Of a DNA stretch of 64,000 nt, positions 24,832 through 34,265 are shown one piece after another. The translations under genes were made by a program, and so were the position numbers. The stretch's first letter is position 1, and the number at the start of each line of letters is the position of its first letter. A model generated the notes under the pieces. The model searched no databases, was not told the DNA's origin, and saw only the letters and a program-made list of their open reading frames with translations. Origin of the DNA: Novosphingobium sp. CF614. Its GTDB lineage: Bacteria; Pseudomonadota; Alphaproteobacteria; Sphingomonadales; Sphingomonadaceae. The stretch spans positions 1 through 64,000 of the forward strand of contig NZ_FOOR01000007.1 of assembly GCF_900113255.1 (NCBI RefSeq). The letters are read 5' to 3'.

Positions 24832-25767
24832 TCAGCCGCCACCGGCAATCTGGCTGTGGATCGGCATCAGCCGCCATGTGTCGGAACTGCATTCCAGCGA
24901 GTGCCCGGCGGCTTCCAGCGCGACCGCGAGAGCCCCGAGAAGCCCGGAATTGTTGCCCAGCCCGGGGCGCGTCACGATCTCGTCGACATTTCCCGCGAAA
25001 TACTCACCTCCCCTGGAGCGAGCGTAGTCGCGGATGCGTTCGATCAGTCCGGGCGTGGCCATCACGCCGCCGCCAAGCACGATCCGCGCCGGGGCCAGGA
25101 TCGCCTGATAGGTGACGATCGCTGCCCCAAGATACCATGCGACGATATCCGCGCCCTCATGGTCGGGACCCAGATCGGACAGGTTCGCGGCCCAGCGGGC
25201 CATGACCGCCGGGCCAGCCACCAGTCCTTCCAGGCAGTCGCCATGGAACGCGCAATGTCCGGGAAAGGCGGTATCGTGAGGATGGCGCGGCAAGGGGATA
25301 TGCCCCATTTCCGGATGGGTCATGCCTTGCAGCAGTCGCCCGCCGGCTACGAAACCGCCGCCCACGCCGGTGCCCACCGTTAGATAGAGTAACGATCCAA
25401 AGCCCCGCCCGGCGCCCCAAGTTGCCTCCGCGAGGGCAGCCCCGTTGACGTCGGTCTCCAGTCCCACCGGGCACCCGAACGCTCGGGCGAACGGGGAAAC
25501 GAGATCGGTTCCACTCCACAAGGGTTTCGTGGTGCGGGTGGTCGAGCCCCATTCCGCATGCGCCCGGTCGAGATTGAGCGGCCCGAAGCTGGCCAGGCCG
25601 ATCGCGGCCAGATCGTAGCCCTGATCCGCGAGCCATGAAATGCTCTGACCAAGCGTCTCCTCGGGAGAAGTGGTTGGCAACCGGTGGCGCGCCAGGATCG
25701 TGCCGTCCGCGCTGGCCACGCCTAGCACAAACTTGGTGCCGCCCGCCTCGATGAGCCCGTAGTACAT
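24832..25767 (-). CDS. ROK-family sugar kinase (fructokinase/mannokinase type)
   Basis: The 311-residue kinase should phosphorylate a free hexose in the cytoplasm. It opens YYGLIEAGGTKFVLGVASADG, has the ROK block VGLETDVNGAALAEATWGAGRG and TVGTGVGGGFV, and a zinc-type cluster of His and Cys residues (HPHDTAFPGHCAFHGDCLEG). This subgroup includes bacterial fructokinases with mannose activity, which would suit mannose released by the neighbouring GH92 enzymes. The ATG at 25767 overlaps the GH92 stop by one base. It ends 17 bp from the convergent GH115 gene. The exact sugar cannot be read from sequence. Confidence 0.85.
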   Translation of the reverse strand: MYYGLIEAGGTKFVLGVASADGTILARHRLPTTSPEETLGQSISWLADQGYDLAAIGLASFGPLNLDRAHAEWGSTTRTTKPLWSGTDLVSPFARAFGCPVGLETDVNGAALAEATWGAGRGFGSLLYLTVGTGVGGGFVAGGRLLQGMTHPEMGHIPLPRHPHDTAFPGHCAFHGDCLEGLVAGPAVMARWAANLSDLGPDHEGADIVAWYLGAAIVTYQAILAPARIVLGGGVMATPGLIERIRDYARSRGGEYFAGNVDEIVTRPGLGNNSGLLGALAVALEAAGHSLECSSDTWRLMPIHSQIAGGG

Positions 25768-28037
25768 TACTTTTCCCCGATTCCACTGCCGACCGCGTGA
25801 TCGACAAGTGCCTCCTGCCGGCCCCAGGCACAAGGCTTGCGGCTCAGCGATAGATGAAGCTCGCCGCCAGCCATGATCTCACCCTGGCTCAGCCATGCAT
25901 GGTCCAGCGGCTTTCCATTTAGGCGCGCTTTGCAAATATAGACCGCATCGGGGGCTACATTCGCGGCAACGATCGTAAAGCGTCTGCCGTCTTCCATCAT
26001 GATCGTAGCGCGCGGCTGATGGGGCGCGTGCAGGTAGAACAGGTCGGAGGCCAGCTTGGGAAACAGGCCGATGCGGTTGAACACATAATGCGATCCCATC
26101 GCGCCGCTGTCCTCATCGCCCGGATAGGCATCGGGCCTAAAACGAGTGAACACCTGGTTAGCCCAGTAGCTTGCCAGATCGGGACGACCCACTTCGATGA
26201 AGAGCCAGGGCGTGGCGAAGGACGGCTCGTTCGTGATGTCGATCAGCCCGCTCTTGAGCGCGTGCTGCAAGCGTTCGATGAACCGTTCGCGCCCGCCCAT
26301 GACACGGACCATTCCGGCTACGTCATGCAGGGCGCCGAACGAATAGATCCATGCCGTGCCTTCGTAGAAGCCCACGTTGTTATAGATCTTCCCGTCCCAG
26401 CCCAGCTTGGGATCAATCGCCTGGAAGGCGCCGTCCGGACCGCGCGGGATGATAAAGCCAGTGAAGCCGTCGCTGCCGACATCGGGGTTCCAGACCTTCT
26501 GCCAGTTGGCGGATCGCTTCATCAGCGTCGTCGCCAAGGGCTGATTGCCGATCTTGCGCGCAAGCTGGGCGGCATAGAAGTCATTCAGGGCATAGGCCAG
26601 GGTGGAGGAACCGGACTTGGCCCGCTGGTTGTCGGGCTCCGGGCTCTGGTCTCCGGCGGCGAAATAGCCTTCGATCAGATAACGCGGGCTGCGCTGCTGG
26701 GTGGCATTGAACAACGCAACCTGCGCGGCCTTGGTCCAGTCGACACCTGCCACGCCGCGCAGCAATGCTTCGCCCAGAACGTTGTCCACTTCATCTCCGC
26801 CCTGGCCGACATGGTAGTTCCGCCCGGCGATAAAGGCGGTGTCCACTGCGCCGAACCGCTCGAAAGTGCGGACGAACGAGCGGATATTGCCGGCATAGTC
26901 GCTGGGCCGGACCAGCGACATCAGCGGGAATACCGTGCGATAGGTATCCCACAGGGTATAGTCGTCATCCCAGAACGGCGTCCCGCGATCCTCATCAGGG
27001 CGGTCCGTGGTGCGGTTCCGGGGCAGGATCATGCCGTGATAGAGCGCGGTATAGAACCGCCGCTTGTCCGCCTCCCCGACCCCGTCGATGGTGACCCGGC
27101 CAAGCTCTCTATTCCAGGCTTCGCCGGCGGCCTGCTTGACTGCCTCGTAGTCCCATCCCGGAATTTCGGTTTCGAGATGATCGAGTGCCTTTTGCCCGCT
27201 CGTGAAGGAGACGGCGATCTTCATCTGCACCGGCTGCCCGCCGGTGTCGCCGAATTCCAGCCAAGCGCCCAGCCGGTGATCCGCCTGCGATGCGGCCATG
27301 GTCGTTCCGGGATTGACCACTCCGTCGATCGCCGTGCCCCAGCGAAGCGGTTTGCGGTCCACCCGCGCGGCGAACCAGATGTCCACCAGCGCGGGGGACC
27401 AGTAGCCCTTTGCCCGCACCCGCCCGGTGACGGTTCCGGTGGCGGGGTCGAGGCGGACGTCCGCCATGTCGCTCGCCACCGTGCCGCCGACTTTGCGGGT
27501 AACGTCAAACACCAGGCTGGCGGGCTCACCCGCCGGGAACGAGAAGCGATAGATCGCTGCATCATGCGCCGGCGCAATCTCGACGCGAGTGCCGTAGCGT
27601 TGCAAAGTCACGGCATAGCTGTCCGCCGCGGCGTGCTCGTCCCGCTTGGGTGAGGCATGCGCCAGTTCGTCAAAAGTGACAGGTCCCGTTTGGGGAGAAA
27701 CCAGGAACGTCCCGTATGTGGTGACGCCACCCGAACCCTGGGAGTGGAGTTGCGCGAAACCCGTGATCGGCTGCCCCGCGTTGTAGCCCGCATTGCTTGT
27801 CTGCGATGCGATCTGATCCGGACCGACCGGCACGAGGGACAGCGTTTCCGGGCTCGGGTGGATCGATCCAGCGGGCAATGAAGGGCCGATGATCGTATCG
27901 CCCTGATTGTCGTTCCCGGTGCCCACGCTGGGATCGACGTAGGAGGACAGCGCGCGGCCAGCATCCGCTCTTGCCGTCCCGGAGACGAGAACGGCGGCGG
28001 AAAGCAGCAAAGCTGCCGAAATCGAAGACCTGCGCAT
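25767..28037 (-). CDS. GH92 family alpha-mannosidase, second and more divergent copy
   Basis: The 756-residue protein has a signal peptide (ISAALLLSAAVLVSGTARA) and the two-domain GH92 layout. N-terminal landmarks are YVDPSVGTGNDNQG and GFAQLHSQGSGG. The catalytic half contains WDDDYTLWDTYRTVFPLMSL, TNEPSFATPWLF and PGDEDSGAMGSHYVF, where the Asp pair matches the proposed catalytic base. GH92 enzymes are calcium-dependent exo-alpha-mannosidases that remove terminal mannose. Its motifs depart from the first copy (LHSQGSGG against THVSGTGG; GDED against GNDD), so the two probably cleave different linkages. It starts 3 bp after the first GH92 gene ends. Confidence 0.85.
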   Translation of the reverse strand: MRRSSISAALLLSAAVLVSGTARADAGRALSSYVDPSVGTGNDNQGDTIIGPSLPAGSIHPSPETLSLVPVGPDQIASQTSNAGYNAGQPITGFAQLHSQGSGGVTTYGTFLVSPQTGPVTFDELAHASPKRDEHAAADSYAVTLQRYGTRVEIAPAHDAAIYRFSFPAGEPASLVFDVTRKVGGTVASDMADVRLDPATGTVTGRVRAKGYWSPALVDIWFAARVDRKPLRWGTAIDGVVNPGTTMAASQADHRLGAWLEFGDTGGQPVQMKIAVSFTSGQKALDHLETEIPGWDYEAVKQAAGEAWNRELGRVTIDGVGEADKRRFYTALYHGMILPRNRTTDRPDEDRGTPFWDDDYTLWDTYRTVFPLMSLVRPSDYAGNIRSFVRTFERFGAVDTAFIAGRNYHVGQGGDEVDNVLGEALLRGVAGVDWTKAAQVALFNATQQRSPRYLIEGYFAAGDQSPEPDNQRAKSGSSTLAYALNDFYAAQLARKIGNQPLATTLMKRSANWQKVWNPDVGSDGFTGFIIPRGPDGAFQAIDPKLGWDGKIYNNVGFYEGTAWIYSFGALHDVAGMVRVMGGRERFIERLQHALKSGLIDITNEPSFATPWLFIEVGRPDLASYWANQVFTRFRPDAYPGDEDSGAMGSHYVFNRIGLFPKLASDLFYLHAPHQPRATIMMEDGRRFTIVAANVAPDAVYICKARLNGKPLDHAWLSQGEIMAGGELHLSLSRKPCAWGRQEALVDHAVGSGIGEK

Positions 28038-28040
28038 TAC

Positions 28041-30329
28041 TTACTCCGTCTTGAGAGGCCACGCACCCGGCTTTTTGGCCATCTCGAGTTCCAGCACACC
28101 GCCGGCCGCGATTTCGGCATGGCTCAATATCGCCCGGTTCAGACGTTTGCCGTTCAGCTTGGCATCTACCACATAAAGATTGTGCTCGCTCGCCATGGGC
28201 GCGACGACCGTGAAGCTCCTGCCACTTTCCAGATGAATGAGGCTGCGAGTGAAGATCGGGCTGCCGATGTAATACCGGGTGGTGCCGGCGACCGGATAGA
28301 GCCCCGTGCTGCTCCACACGTACCACGACGACATGGCGCCCGCGTCGTCGTTGCCGGGAAGGCCATCACGGGACAGGTGGTACTTCGTGGCCAGAATATG
28401 CCGGACCCGTTCCGCTGTCCGGTCAGCGCGGCCGGCGTCGATGTAGAGGTAGGGCGCGAGGATGTCGGGCTCGTTGCCCTGCTCGTATTGGCCGGTGTCG
28501 AACAGCGTATCGAGCCAGCGCACGAAAGACTCCCGCCCGCCCGTCATCGCGATCAGGCCATCGACGTCCTGCGGCACATAAGTCGAATACTGGCGGCTGC
28601 TGCCTTCGTAGAAAGGCGCTTCCCACCAGGGCATCGACTTGTCTGGATAGAGGTATTCGCAGGTGAAGTTCTCAAGCCAGCGCCCGTCGGCATAGCGCGG
28701 CCGGATGCAGCCCAAATCCCTGTCCCACAGGTTCTTCCAGTTCGCCGAGCGTTGCAGGTAGCGCTGCGCATCAGCCGTTCGGCCGAGCTTGCGCGCGGCC
28801 AGGGCAATCGCATAATCGTTGAAGGCATATTCCAGCGTGCGCGAGGCCGAACGCGTCTGGCTGAGCGAAACGTAGCCCTTCGATAGGTAATCGCCGAGCA
28901 CCCGACCTTGATGGAAAGGGGCATCGGATTCGACCTCCCCGTCCTTGCTCAGGGCCTGCCATGCCAACTTGGTGTCGAAGCCGCCCAGATCCTTCACGAT
29001 GGCATCGGCGATCACCACGTCGGCGTTCGATCCGCCCTGGGTCATGCCGTTGGCCCCGGCAATGCGTCCGTCGGGAAGCCAGCCGGTCCCCTTGTAGGTA
29101 TCCAGCAGCGAACGCACCATATCGCGCTGGCGCTGCGGCTGGATCAGCGTCAGCAATGGATGCAGCGTGCGGAACGTGTCCCAGATCGTGTAGAAATCTT
29201 CGTAGTGCGGTTCCTCGGACGGCCACCACACGTTCTCACCGCTCAGGTCGTGCGGCATCGTATGGCTGCGGTAGAGCGCGGAGTAGAAAATCCGCCGCTG
29301 TTCCTCGCTGCCGCCCGACACTTCGATGCGCCCCAGCGCATCGCGCCACAGCGCAGCGCTGTTCGCATGGATCGCATCGAAATCCCAACCGGGGATCTGC
29401 CGGTCCAGGTTCGACGCCGCCTGGTCCATGCCGACGAAGGAGACCCCAAGCTTTACCTGCACCGGCTGGCCATCGTAGGCGCCAAACTGCGCCCAGAGGC
29501 CGGTGCGGCGAGCGAAGTCATCGCGCAGGTCGTACTCCGTCATCAGCCCCAGGCGATCCTGCGCCGATTTCGTCTGCGCTTCGCCGTCGAGCGATTCCGG
29601 CCCCTCGTTCAAGACGGTCTCGCCCTGACGCGCCCGCCAAGTTCCGAACCGCCGCGCGGGCCGATCGAAGCGCGCGGTGAAATAGAGCTTGTAGGGCGCC
29701 GGGTTCCATCCGCCCTCGAAACTCGCCCAGCCCCGCACGGTCTTGTTGTCGATCGCCTCGACATGAACGGCCGTAGCCCGCTGGCCTTCCCCGTAGAGCG
29801 GAATGATCGAGGTAGCGTCGAGGATCACGTTGCCCTGCGCCGACCCCTTGGGAAAGGTGATCCGCATGATGCCAGCAAGGCGTGTCGCGGTCAGTTCGAC
29901 ACCGATGGAAGTCGGCTGCGAATTGCCTATCGTGACGCGGTAGTACCCCGGAGACGCCGCTTCGTTCCGTCTGGCGAAGTGCAGGTTGTGCCCCCCGATC
30001 TCGCCCACGGTGGGGGTGATGCGAAAGTTCCCGTATTTGCTCCGTCCACCCGTGCCGCTGACATGGGTGAAACTGAACCCCATGATTGCAGTGTTGGAAT
30101 CGTAACCGCTGGTGGGCGCATCAACAGTGTCCGGGCTCAGCGATACGAAGCCGAACGGCACGCCAGCGCCCGGCACGGTGTTGCCGCCATGATCCGCGCC
30201 GACGAAGGGATCGGCCAGGGCAACGGGGTCTTCAGCGTGGACCGGCACCACGGCCGAGAACAGCGCGACCGCTGTCGCGATCGACCAGATGCGGCGGACA
30301 GGGCGATGGGAATGCGAGATTGTGCCCAC
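28041..30329 (-). CDS. GH92 family alpha-mannosidase, first copy
   Basis: This 762-residue enzyme has a signal peptide (IATAVALFSAVVPVHAED) and should act in the periplasm or at the surface. It contains PFVGADHGGNTVPGAGVPFG, GFSFTHVSGTGG (residues 84-95), IWDTFRTLHPLLTLIQP, GNEPDILAPYLYIDAG and LPGNDDAGAMSSWYVW, which carry the usual calcium ligands and catalytic Asp of GH92. It starts with GTG 3 bp after the metallohydrolase stop. Reaction: removal of terminal alpha-linked mannose by inversion. Two GH92 genes in one operon with glucuronate genes point to a mixed mannose/glucuronate oligosaccharide. Confidence 0.9.
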   Translation of the reverse strand: MGTISHSHRPVRRIWSIATAVALFSAVVPVHAEDPVALADPFVGADHGGNTVPGAGVPFGFVSLSPDTVDAPTSGYDSNTAIMGFSFTHVSGTGGRSKYGNFRITPTVGEIGGHNLHFARRNEAASPGYYRVTIGNSQPTSIGVELTATRLAGIMRITFPKGSAQGNVILDATSIIPLYGEGQRATAVHVEAIDNKTVRGWASFEGGWNPAPYKLYFTARFDRPARRFGTWRARQGETVLNEGPESLDGEAQTKSAQDRLGLMTEYDLRDDFARRTGLWAQFGAYDGQPVQVKLGVSFVGMDQAASNLDRQIPGWDFDAIHANSAALWRDALGRIEVSGGSEEQRRIFYSALYRSHTMPHDLSGENVWWPSEEPHYEDFYTIWDTFRTLHPLLTLIQPQRQRDMVRSLLDTYKGTGWLPDGRIAGANGMTQGGSNADVVIADAIVKDLGGFDTKLAWQALSKDGEVESDAPFHQGRVLGDYLSKGYVSLSQTRSASRTLEYAFNDYAIALAARKLGRTADAQRYLQRSANWKNLWDRDLGCIRPRYADGRWLENFTCEYLYPDKSMPWWEAPFYEGSSRQYSTYVPQDVDGLIAMTGGRESFVRWLDTLFDTGQYEQGNEPDILAPYLYIDAGRADRTAERVRHILATKYHLSRDGLPGNDDAGAMSSWYVWSSTGLYPVAGTTRYYIGSPIFTRSLIHLESGRSFTVVAPMASEHNLYVVDAKLNGKRLNRAILSHAEIAAGGVLELEMAKKPGAWPLKTE

Positions 30330-30332
30330 GGC

Positions 30333-31496
30333 TCAGAAATTCGGATCGAAGTTGAAGAAGATGGGATTCGACAACGCCACCATCGTGCCCGTGATCCCGG
30401 CCGACATCGGGACGGCGGGATAGGCTGACTGCGGCCCCTGCACTTCCACCCGGTAATAGCTGCGTCCCCTTTCCGGCGGCGTATCCGTGAACGTCACTTC
30501 CGGCTTTTCGGCATCGACCGCATAAGTTCCGAAGGTCTCGCCGTTCCTGACGACCTTGACCTGATATGCGGCCCAGGGAATGTCGCACTGTGCCAGCTTC
30601 ACATGGAAGATCACGGCCTTGCCGGTCGCACGCAGGCTATCGCCCATCATGGCATCGGGGCTGCCGTCGCCATCATGGTCGACCGAGAATTCGACGCGCG
30701 GAGCGTTGGGATTGGCACTGATCGAGGAATGCCCAACGGTCAGGGCGTCCACCACGCCCTGCCTGTCCCGCGTCCGTGCGTAGACCCACGTCGTCGGCGT
30801 GCCGATGTAGTTGGCAAGCCGCTCGATGCTGTTGGAAGAGCGGTCGGCGGAGGTGTCTGGCCAGCCGTGATGAGCATCGCTGCCTCCGCGCGCGGGAAGC
30901 TTGCGGCCCGATTTCAGCATATCGTCCCACACCGCCAGCGAGGGAATATTCTTCGCCCAGTTGGAACTGTTCCAAACCTCGATCGAATCAACGAGATCGT
31001 ATGAGAAGCCGAAATGATCCTTGTTGGTGGGGTGATTGGCCGAAAGGTGCACCTTCATCCGCCGCTTGAGGGCAAGAATATCCGCATCGCGCGCATCGCG
31101 GATCCGGTGGAACTGGACCTCGTCGAACGGGCGGGACGAGAACACGTTGCCGTGCCCCCTGTCGGTGGTCCATTCGGCGGCGTAGAGCAGCACCACTTTG
31201 TCCGAACGCCATTCGGGGGCGGCCCAGGTGTGCGCAGCGACATCGCCATCAACGTGATTGTCGTGATCGGTGATGGCCAGGAAGTCGAAACCCTGATCTT
31301 CCGCGAAACGGACGATCTTGCCGATGGAATTGTTGCTCGAATCCCGGCTGTGGTGCGAATGGATGTGAAGGTCACCCTTCAGCCAATCGCCCCGCATCGA
31401 CGTGCCGCCGGCGGAATCCGCCGCCGAAATGCCTGTCGCGTGTAGCGCAAGCAGGCCGGAAACAGCGGCCAGGACAACCCGCGTCGCAAGGCTCAT
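30333..31496 (-). CDS. PHP-domain metallohydrolase (CehA/McbA type), exported
   Basis: The 387-residue protein has a signal peptide and a PHP phosphoesterase fold: DLHIHSHHS (residues 42-50), ITDHDNH, HLSANHP and GGSDAHHGW give the His/Asp metal cluster. Members called CehA hydrolyse carbamates in some strains; the fold as a whole is a metal-dependent phosphoesterase. The last ~120 residues form a beta-rich domain. It lies between uxuB (ATGA overlap) and the GH92 genes in a sugar operon, which suggests a phosphate- or ester-containing glycan as substrate. The true reaction is unknown; the phosphodiesterase role is inference. Confidence 0.75.
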   Translation of the reverse strand: MSLATRVVLAAVSGLLALHATGISAADSAGGTSMRGDWLKGDLHIHSHHSRDSSNNSIGKIVRFAEDQGFDFLAITDHDNHVDGDVAAHTWAAPEWRSDKVVLLYAAEWTTDRGHGNVFSSRPFDEVQFHRIRDARDADILALKRRMKVHLSANHPTNKDHFGFSYDLVDSIEVWNSSNWAKNIPSLAVWDDMLKSGRKLPARGGSDAHHGWPDTSADRSSNSIERLANYIGTPTTWVYARTRDRQGVVDALTVGHSSISANPNAPRVEFSVDHDGDGSPDAMMGDSLRATGKAVIFHVKLAQCDIPWAAYQVKVVRNGETFGTYAVDAEKPEVTFTDTPPERGRSYYRVEVQGPQSAYPAVPMSAGITGTMVALSNPIFFNFDPNF

Positions 31497-32860
31497 AAGC
31501 CCTCGATCACCGCTGCGGTGTCTTCCGAGGTAGGAGTCCAGATCGAACTCAGCGCCCCGTCGGGGCCGAACAGGGCTGGTACGATGCCCGCGACACCGGC
31601 CGCTTCCCAGATCGCCTTGATCTCCGCCGCGCGCGGATCGTCGACCGGGCCATTATCTCCCCTGGCATGTCGCAGCCATCCCGCCAAAGCAGCCAGGATG
31701 GCGGGGCATGACCTGCCCTTGCGCTGCTGCGCGGCGAGCGTTCCCAGCCAGCGCTGCGGAATCTTCTGGCTGCCGTCCATGGCGATCTGGATGAGCCTGT
31801 GCTGCAGGGCCGGATTGGCGAAGCGGGCAAGCAGGTTTGCCGCATAAGCCTGAAGGTCTTGCCCTGCCGCCGCTTCGAAACTGGTCGCGGCCTCCTCACG
31901 CATCAACCGTTCGACCATCGGCCCCAGAACCGGATCCCCCACGGCTTCGTGGACATAAGTGTACCCGCGGCCGAGCCCCAGATAAGCCAGCGCGGAATGG
32001 GCGCCATTGAGCATCCGCAGCTTGGCTACCTCATAGGGCGCGACATCGGAAACCAGTTGCGCGCCGACATCCTCCCAGCGCGGCCGGTCTCCGGCGAAAC
32101 GATCCTCTATCACCCACTGGCTGAACGGCTCGGTCACTACCGTCGCCTCGTCGCGCTGGCCTAGTTCGGCGGCCACGGCATCGCGGTCGGCATCGGTGGT
32201 CGCGGGAACGATGCGGTCGATCATGGTTGCGGGGAACGTGCAGTGCACATGCACCCATTCACCCAGTTCCGGATCCATGCTCTGCAGATATTCGCCGACG
32301 AGCCGCTGCAGCTGCTGGCCGTTGTCTGCCAGATTGTCGCAGGAAAGCAGCGTCAGGCCGGGCAGACCAGCGTCACGCCGGCGAGCGAGGCCGTCGCGCA
32401 GGAACCGATAGATGCTGTCCTCCCCGGCCAGCGTCAGGTCGAGCGAACCATCGGGCGCGCGACAATAGCCCTTTTCGGTGACCGTGAAGCTGACGATCCG
32501 CGTATCTGCCGAGGCCATCCGTTCGACCACCGCATCTGGTTCCCGGCGCGCCACCAGCACTTCGCGCACAGACCCGACAATCCGCAAGGTCACACCCGCT
32601 GCCGATCGCTCCATGACCGTGTAGAGACCATCCTGGGGATTCATCTGTTCCGCCACATCCGGTGAACGCAGGGACACGCCCGAAATCATCCAGTCACGCT
32701 CGCCGGCCGCCATGGCCAGATCAGTGTACCAGGCCTGATGGGCGCGATGGAATGCGCCGATGCCGAAGTGCACGATGCCCACGCGCTGCCCGTGGCGATC
32801 GTAACCGCAGCGCTGCACGCCCGCACCAGCCTGCGCGAGAGAGGCGAACGAAAGTCTCAC
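31493..32860 (-). CDS. uxuB: Mannitol dehydrogenase-family fructuronate reductase
   Basis: The enzyme should reduce D-fructuronate to D-mannonate with NADH. The 455-residue protein has the family's N-terminal nucleotide fold (IVHFGIGAFHRAHQAWYTDL), FTVTEKGYC, LLSCDNLADNG and the catalytic signature KLRMLNGAHSALAYLG containing the lysine. A longer reading frame exists, but the GTG at 32860 overlaps the uxaC stop (GTGA) and is the better start. Its flanks, uxaC upstream and manD nearby, fix the substrate as fructuronate rather than mannitol. Tagaturonate (UxaB role) is the alternative. Confidence 0.88.
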   Translation of the reverse strand: MRLSFASLAQAGAGVQRCGYDRHGQRVGIVHFGIGAFHRAHQAWYTDLAMAAGERDWMISGVSLRSPDVAEQMNPQDGLYTVMERSAAGVTLRIVGSVREVLVARREPDAVVERMASADTRIVSFTVTEKGYCRAPDGSLDLTLAGEDSIYRFLRDGLARRRDAGLPGLTLLSCDNLADNGQQLQRLVGEYLQSMDPELGEWVHVHCTFPATMIDRIVPATTDADRDAVAAELGQRDEATVVTEPFSQWVIEDRFAGDRPRWEDVGAQLVSDVAPYEVAKLRMLNGAHSALAYLGLGRGYTYVHEAVGDPVLGPMVERLMREEAATSFEAAAGQDLQAYAANLLARFANPALQHRLIQIAMDGSQKIPQRWLGTLAAQQRKGRSCPAILAALAGWLRHARGDNGPVDDPRAAEIKAIWEAAGVAGIVPALFGPDGALSSIWTPTSEDTAAVIEGL

Positions 32861-34257
32861 AGCCGGTAGGCCCGCCTGACGAGATTGTACGTCAGGTCGC
32901 GGGCGAGTTTCGCGGCTTCCCAATCTTCCAGGCGATGTTCCATGACCAGTTCGGCCAGGAACCCGCAGTCGATCCGGCGGGCGACATCATGCCGCGCCGG
33001 AATGGAAAGGAAGGCACGCGTATCATCATTGAAGCCTACCGTGTTGTAGAAGCCGGCGGTCTCCGTCGTCATCCGGCGGAAGCGGCGCATCCCTTCCGGG
33101 CTATCGTGGAACCACCACGCCGGGCCGAGCTTAAGGCACGGATAGTGCCCGGCAAGCGGGGCCAGCTCACGGGCATAGGCGCTCTCATCCAACGTGAAGA
33201 GGATCAGCGACAGGCGAGGCTCGTTTCCGAACCGGTCGAGAAGCGGCTTGAGGGCGCGGACATAATCGATCCGCGTCGGGATATCGCCCCCCTTGTCGCG
33301 GCCGAACTGCTCGAACAGCCGCGCATTATGGTTGCGGAACGAACCGGGATGAAGCTGCATGACCAGCCCGTCCTCGATCGACATCGCCGCCATTTCGGTC
33401 AGCATCTGGGCACGGAACAGCTCAGCCTCTTCGGCAGAAAAGCTTCCAGAACTGACCTTGCGGAACAAGGACTCCACCTCGGCGGATCCGAGGTTGGCGG
33501 TTTGGGCGGTGGGATGGCCGTGATCCGTGCTGGTGGCGCCCATGCTCGCAAAAAAAGTGCGGCGTTTGCGATGGGCAGCAAGATAGCCTTGCCAGGAGAA
33601 GCAATCCTCTCCGGTTATGTCCGAAAGCAGCTTCAGGTTATCACGGAAGCCTTCGAATTCGGGATCGACCACCGGATCCGGGCGATAGGTGGTTATAACC
33701 TTTCCCTGCCAGCCAGAGGTTTTGATCGCGGCGTGATGCTCCAGCGTGTCGAGTGGACTCTCGGTGGTTGCGATCACCTCGATGTTGTAGCGCTCGAACA
33801 GCGCGCGCGGACGGAATGCCGCGGTCGCGAGGGCATCGGTGATCGTATCGTAGTAAAGGTCCGCGGTATCCGCATCTAGCCGCACGCCGATGCCGAAGGC
33901 CTCGGCAAAGACCCAGTCGAGCCATAGGCGCGAAGGCGTGCCGCGAAACAGGTAATAACGCTCGGCGAACAGCCGCCAGGCTGCGCGCGGGTCCACGTCG
34001 GGATTGCCCACGCCCAGATCCTCCATCGCCACGCCCTGCGAATAGAGCATGCGGAACACGTAGTGATCGGGGACGAGCAGCAGCTGCGTGGCGTTGCCGA
34101 ATGGAGCATCGTCGGCGAACCATGATGGATCGGTGTGGCCATGCGGACTGCAAATAGGCAGGTGCGCCACTTCCCGGTAAAGGTCCCGCGCCAGATCACG
34201 GGTGGCGGGGTTGGCCGGAAACAGGCGGTCGGGATGGAGAGTCAAAGGACGAGGCAT
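32857..34257 (-). CDS. uxaC: Glucuronate (uronate) isomerase
   Basis: UxaC converts D-glucuronate to D-fructuronate (and galacturonate to tagaturonate). The 466-residue protein has the expected length and the amidohydrolase-like opening HPDRLFPANPATRDLARDLY and LPICSPHGHTDPSWF, with the His-x-His metal site. The ATG at 34257 is 8 bp after the gntR stop; the in-frame sequence upstream overlaps gntR and is not used. It heads the catabolic part of the minus-strand operon gntR-uxaC-uxuB-PHP-GH92-GH92-ROK. Confidence 0.93.
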   Translation of the reverse strand: MPRPLTLHPDRLFPANPATRDLARDLYREVAHLPICSPHGHTDPSWFADDAPFGNATQLLLVPDHYVFRMLYSQGVAMEDLGVGNPDVDPRAAWRLFAERYYLFRGTPSRLWLDWVFAEAFGIGVRLDADTADLYYDTITDALATAAFRPRALFERYNIEVIATTESPLDTLEHHAAIKTSGWQGKVITTYRPDPVVDPEFEGFRDNLKLLSDITGEDCFSWQGYLAAHRKRRTFFASMGATSTDHGHPTAQTANLGSAEVESLFRKVSSGSFSAEEAELFRAQMLTEMAAMSIEDGLVMQLHPGSFRNHNARLFEQFGRDKGGDIPTRIDYVRALKPLLDRFGNEPRLSLILFTLDESAYARELAPLAGHYPCLKLGPAWWFHDSPEGMRRFRRMTTETAGFYNTVGFNDDTRAFLSIPARHDVARRIDCGFLAELVMEHRLEDWEAAKLARDLTYNLVRRAYRL

Positions 34258-34265
34258 GAGGTCTC

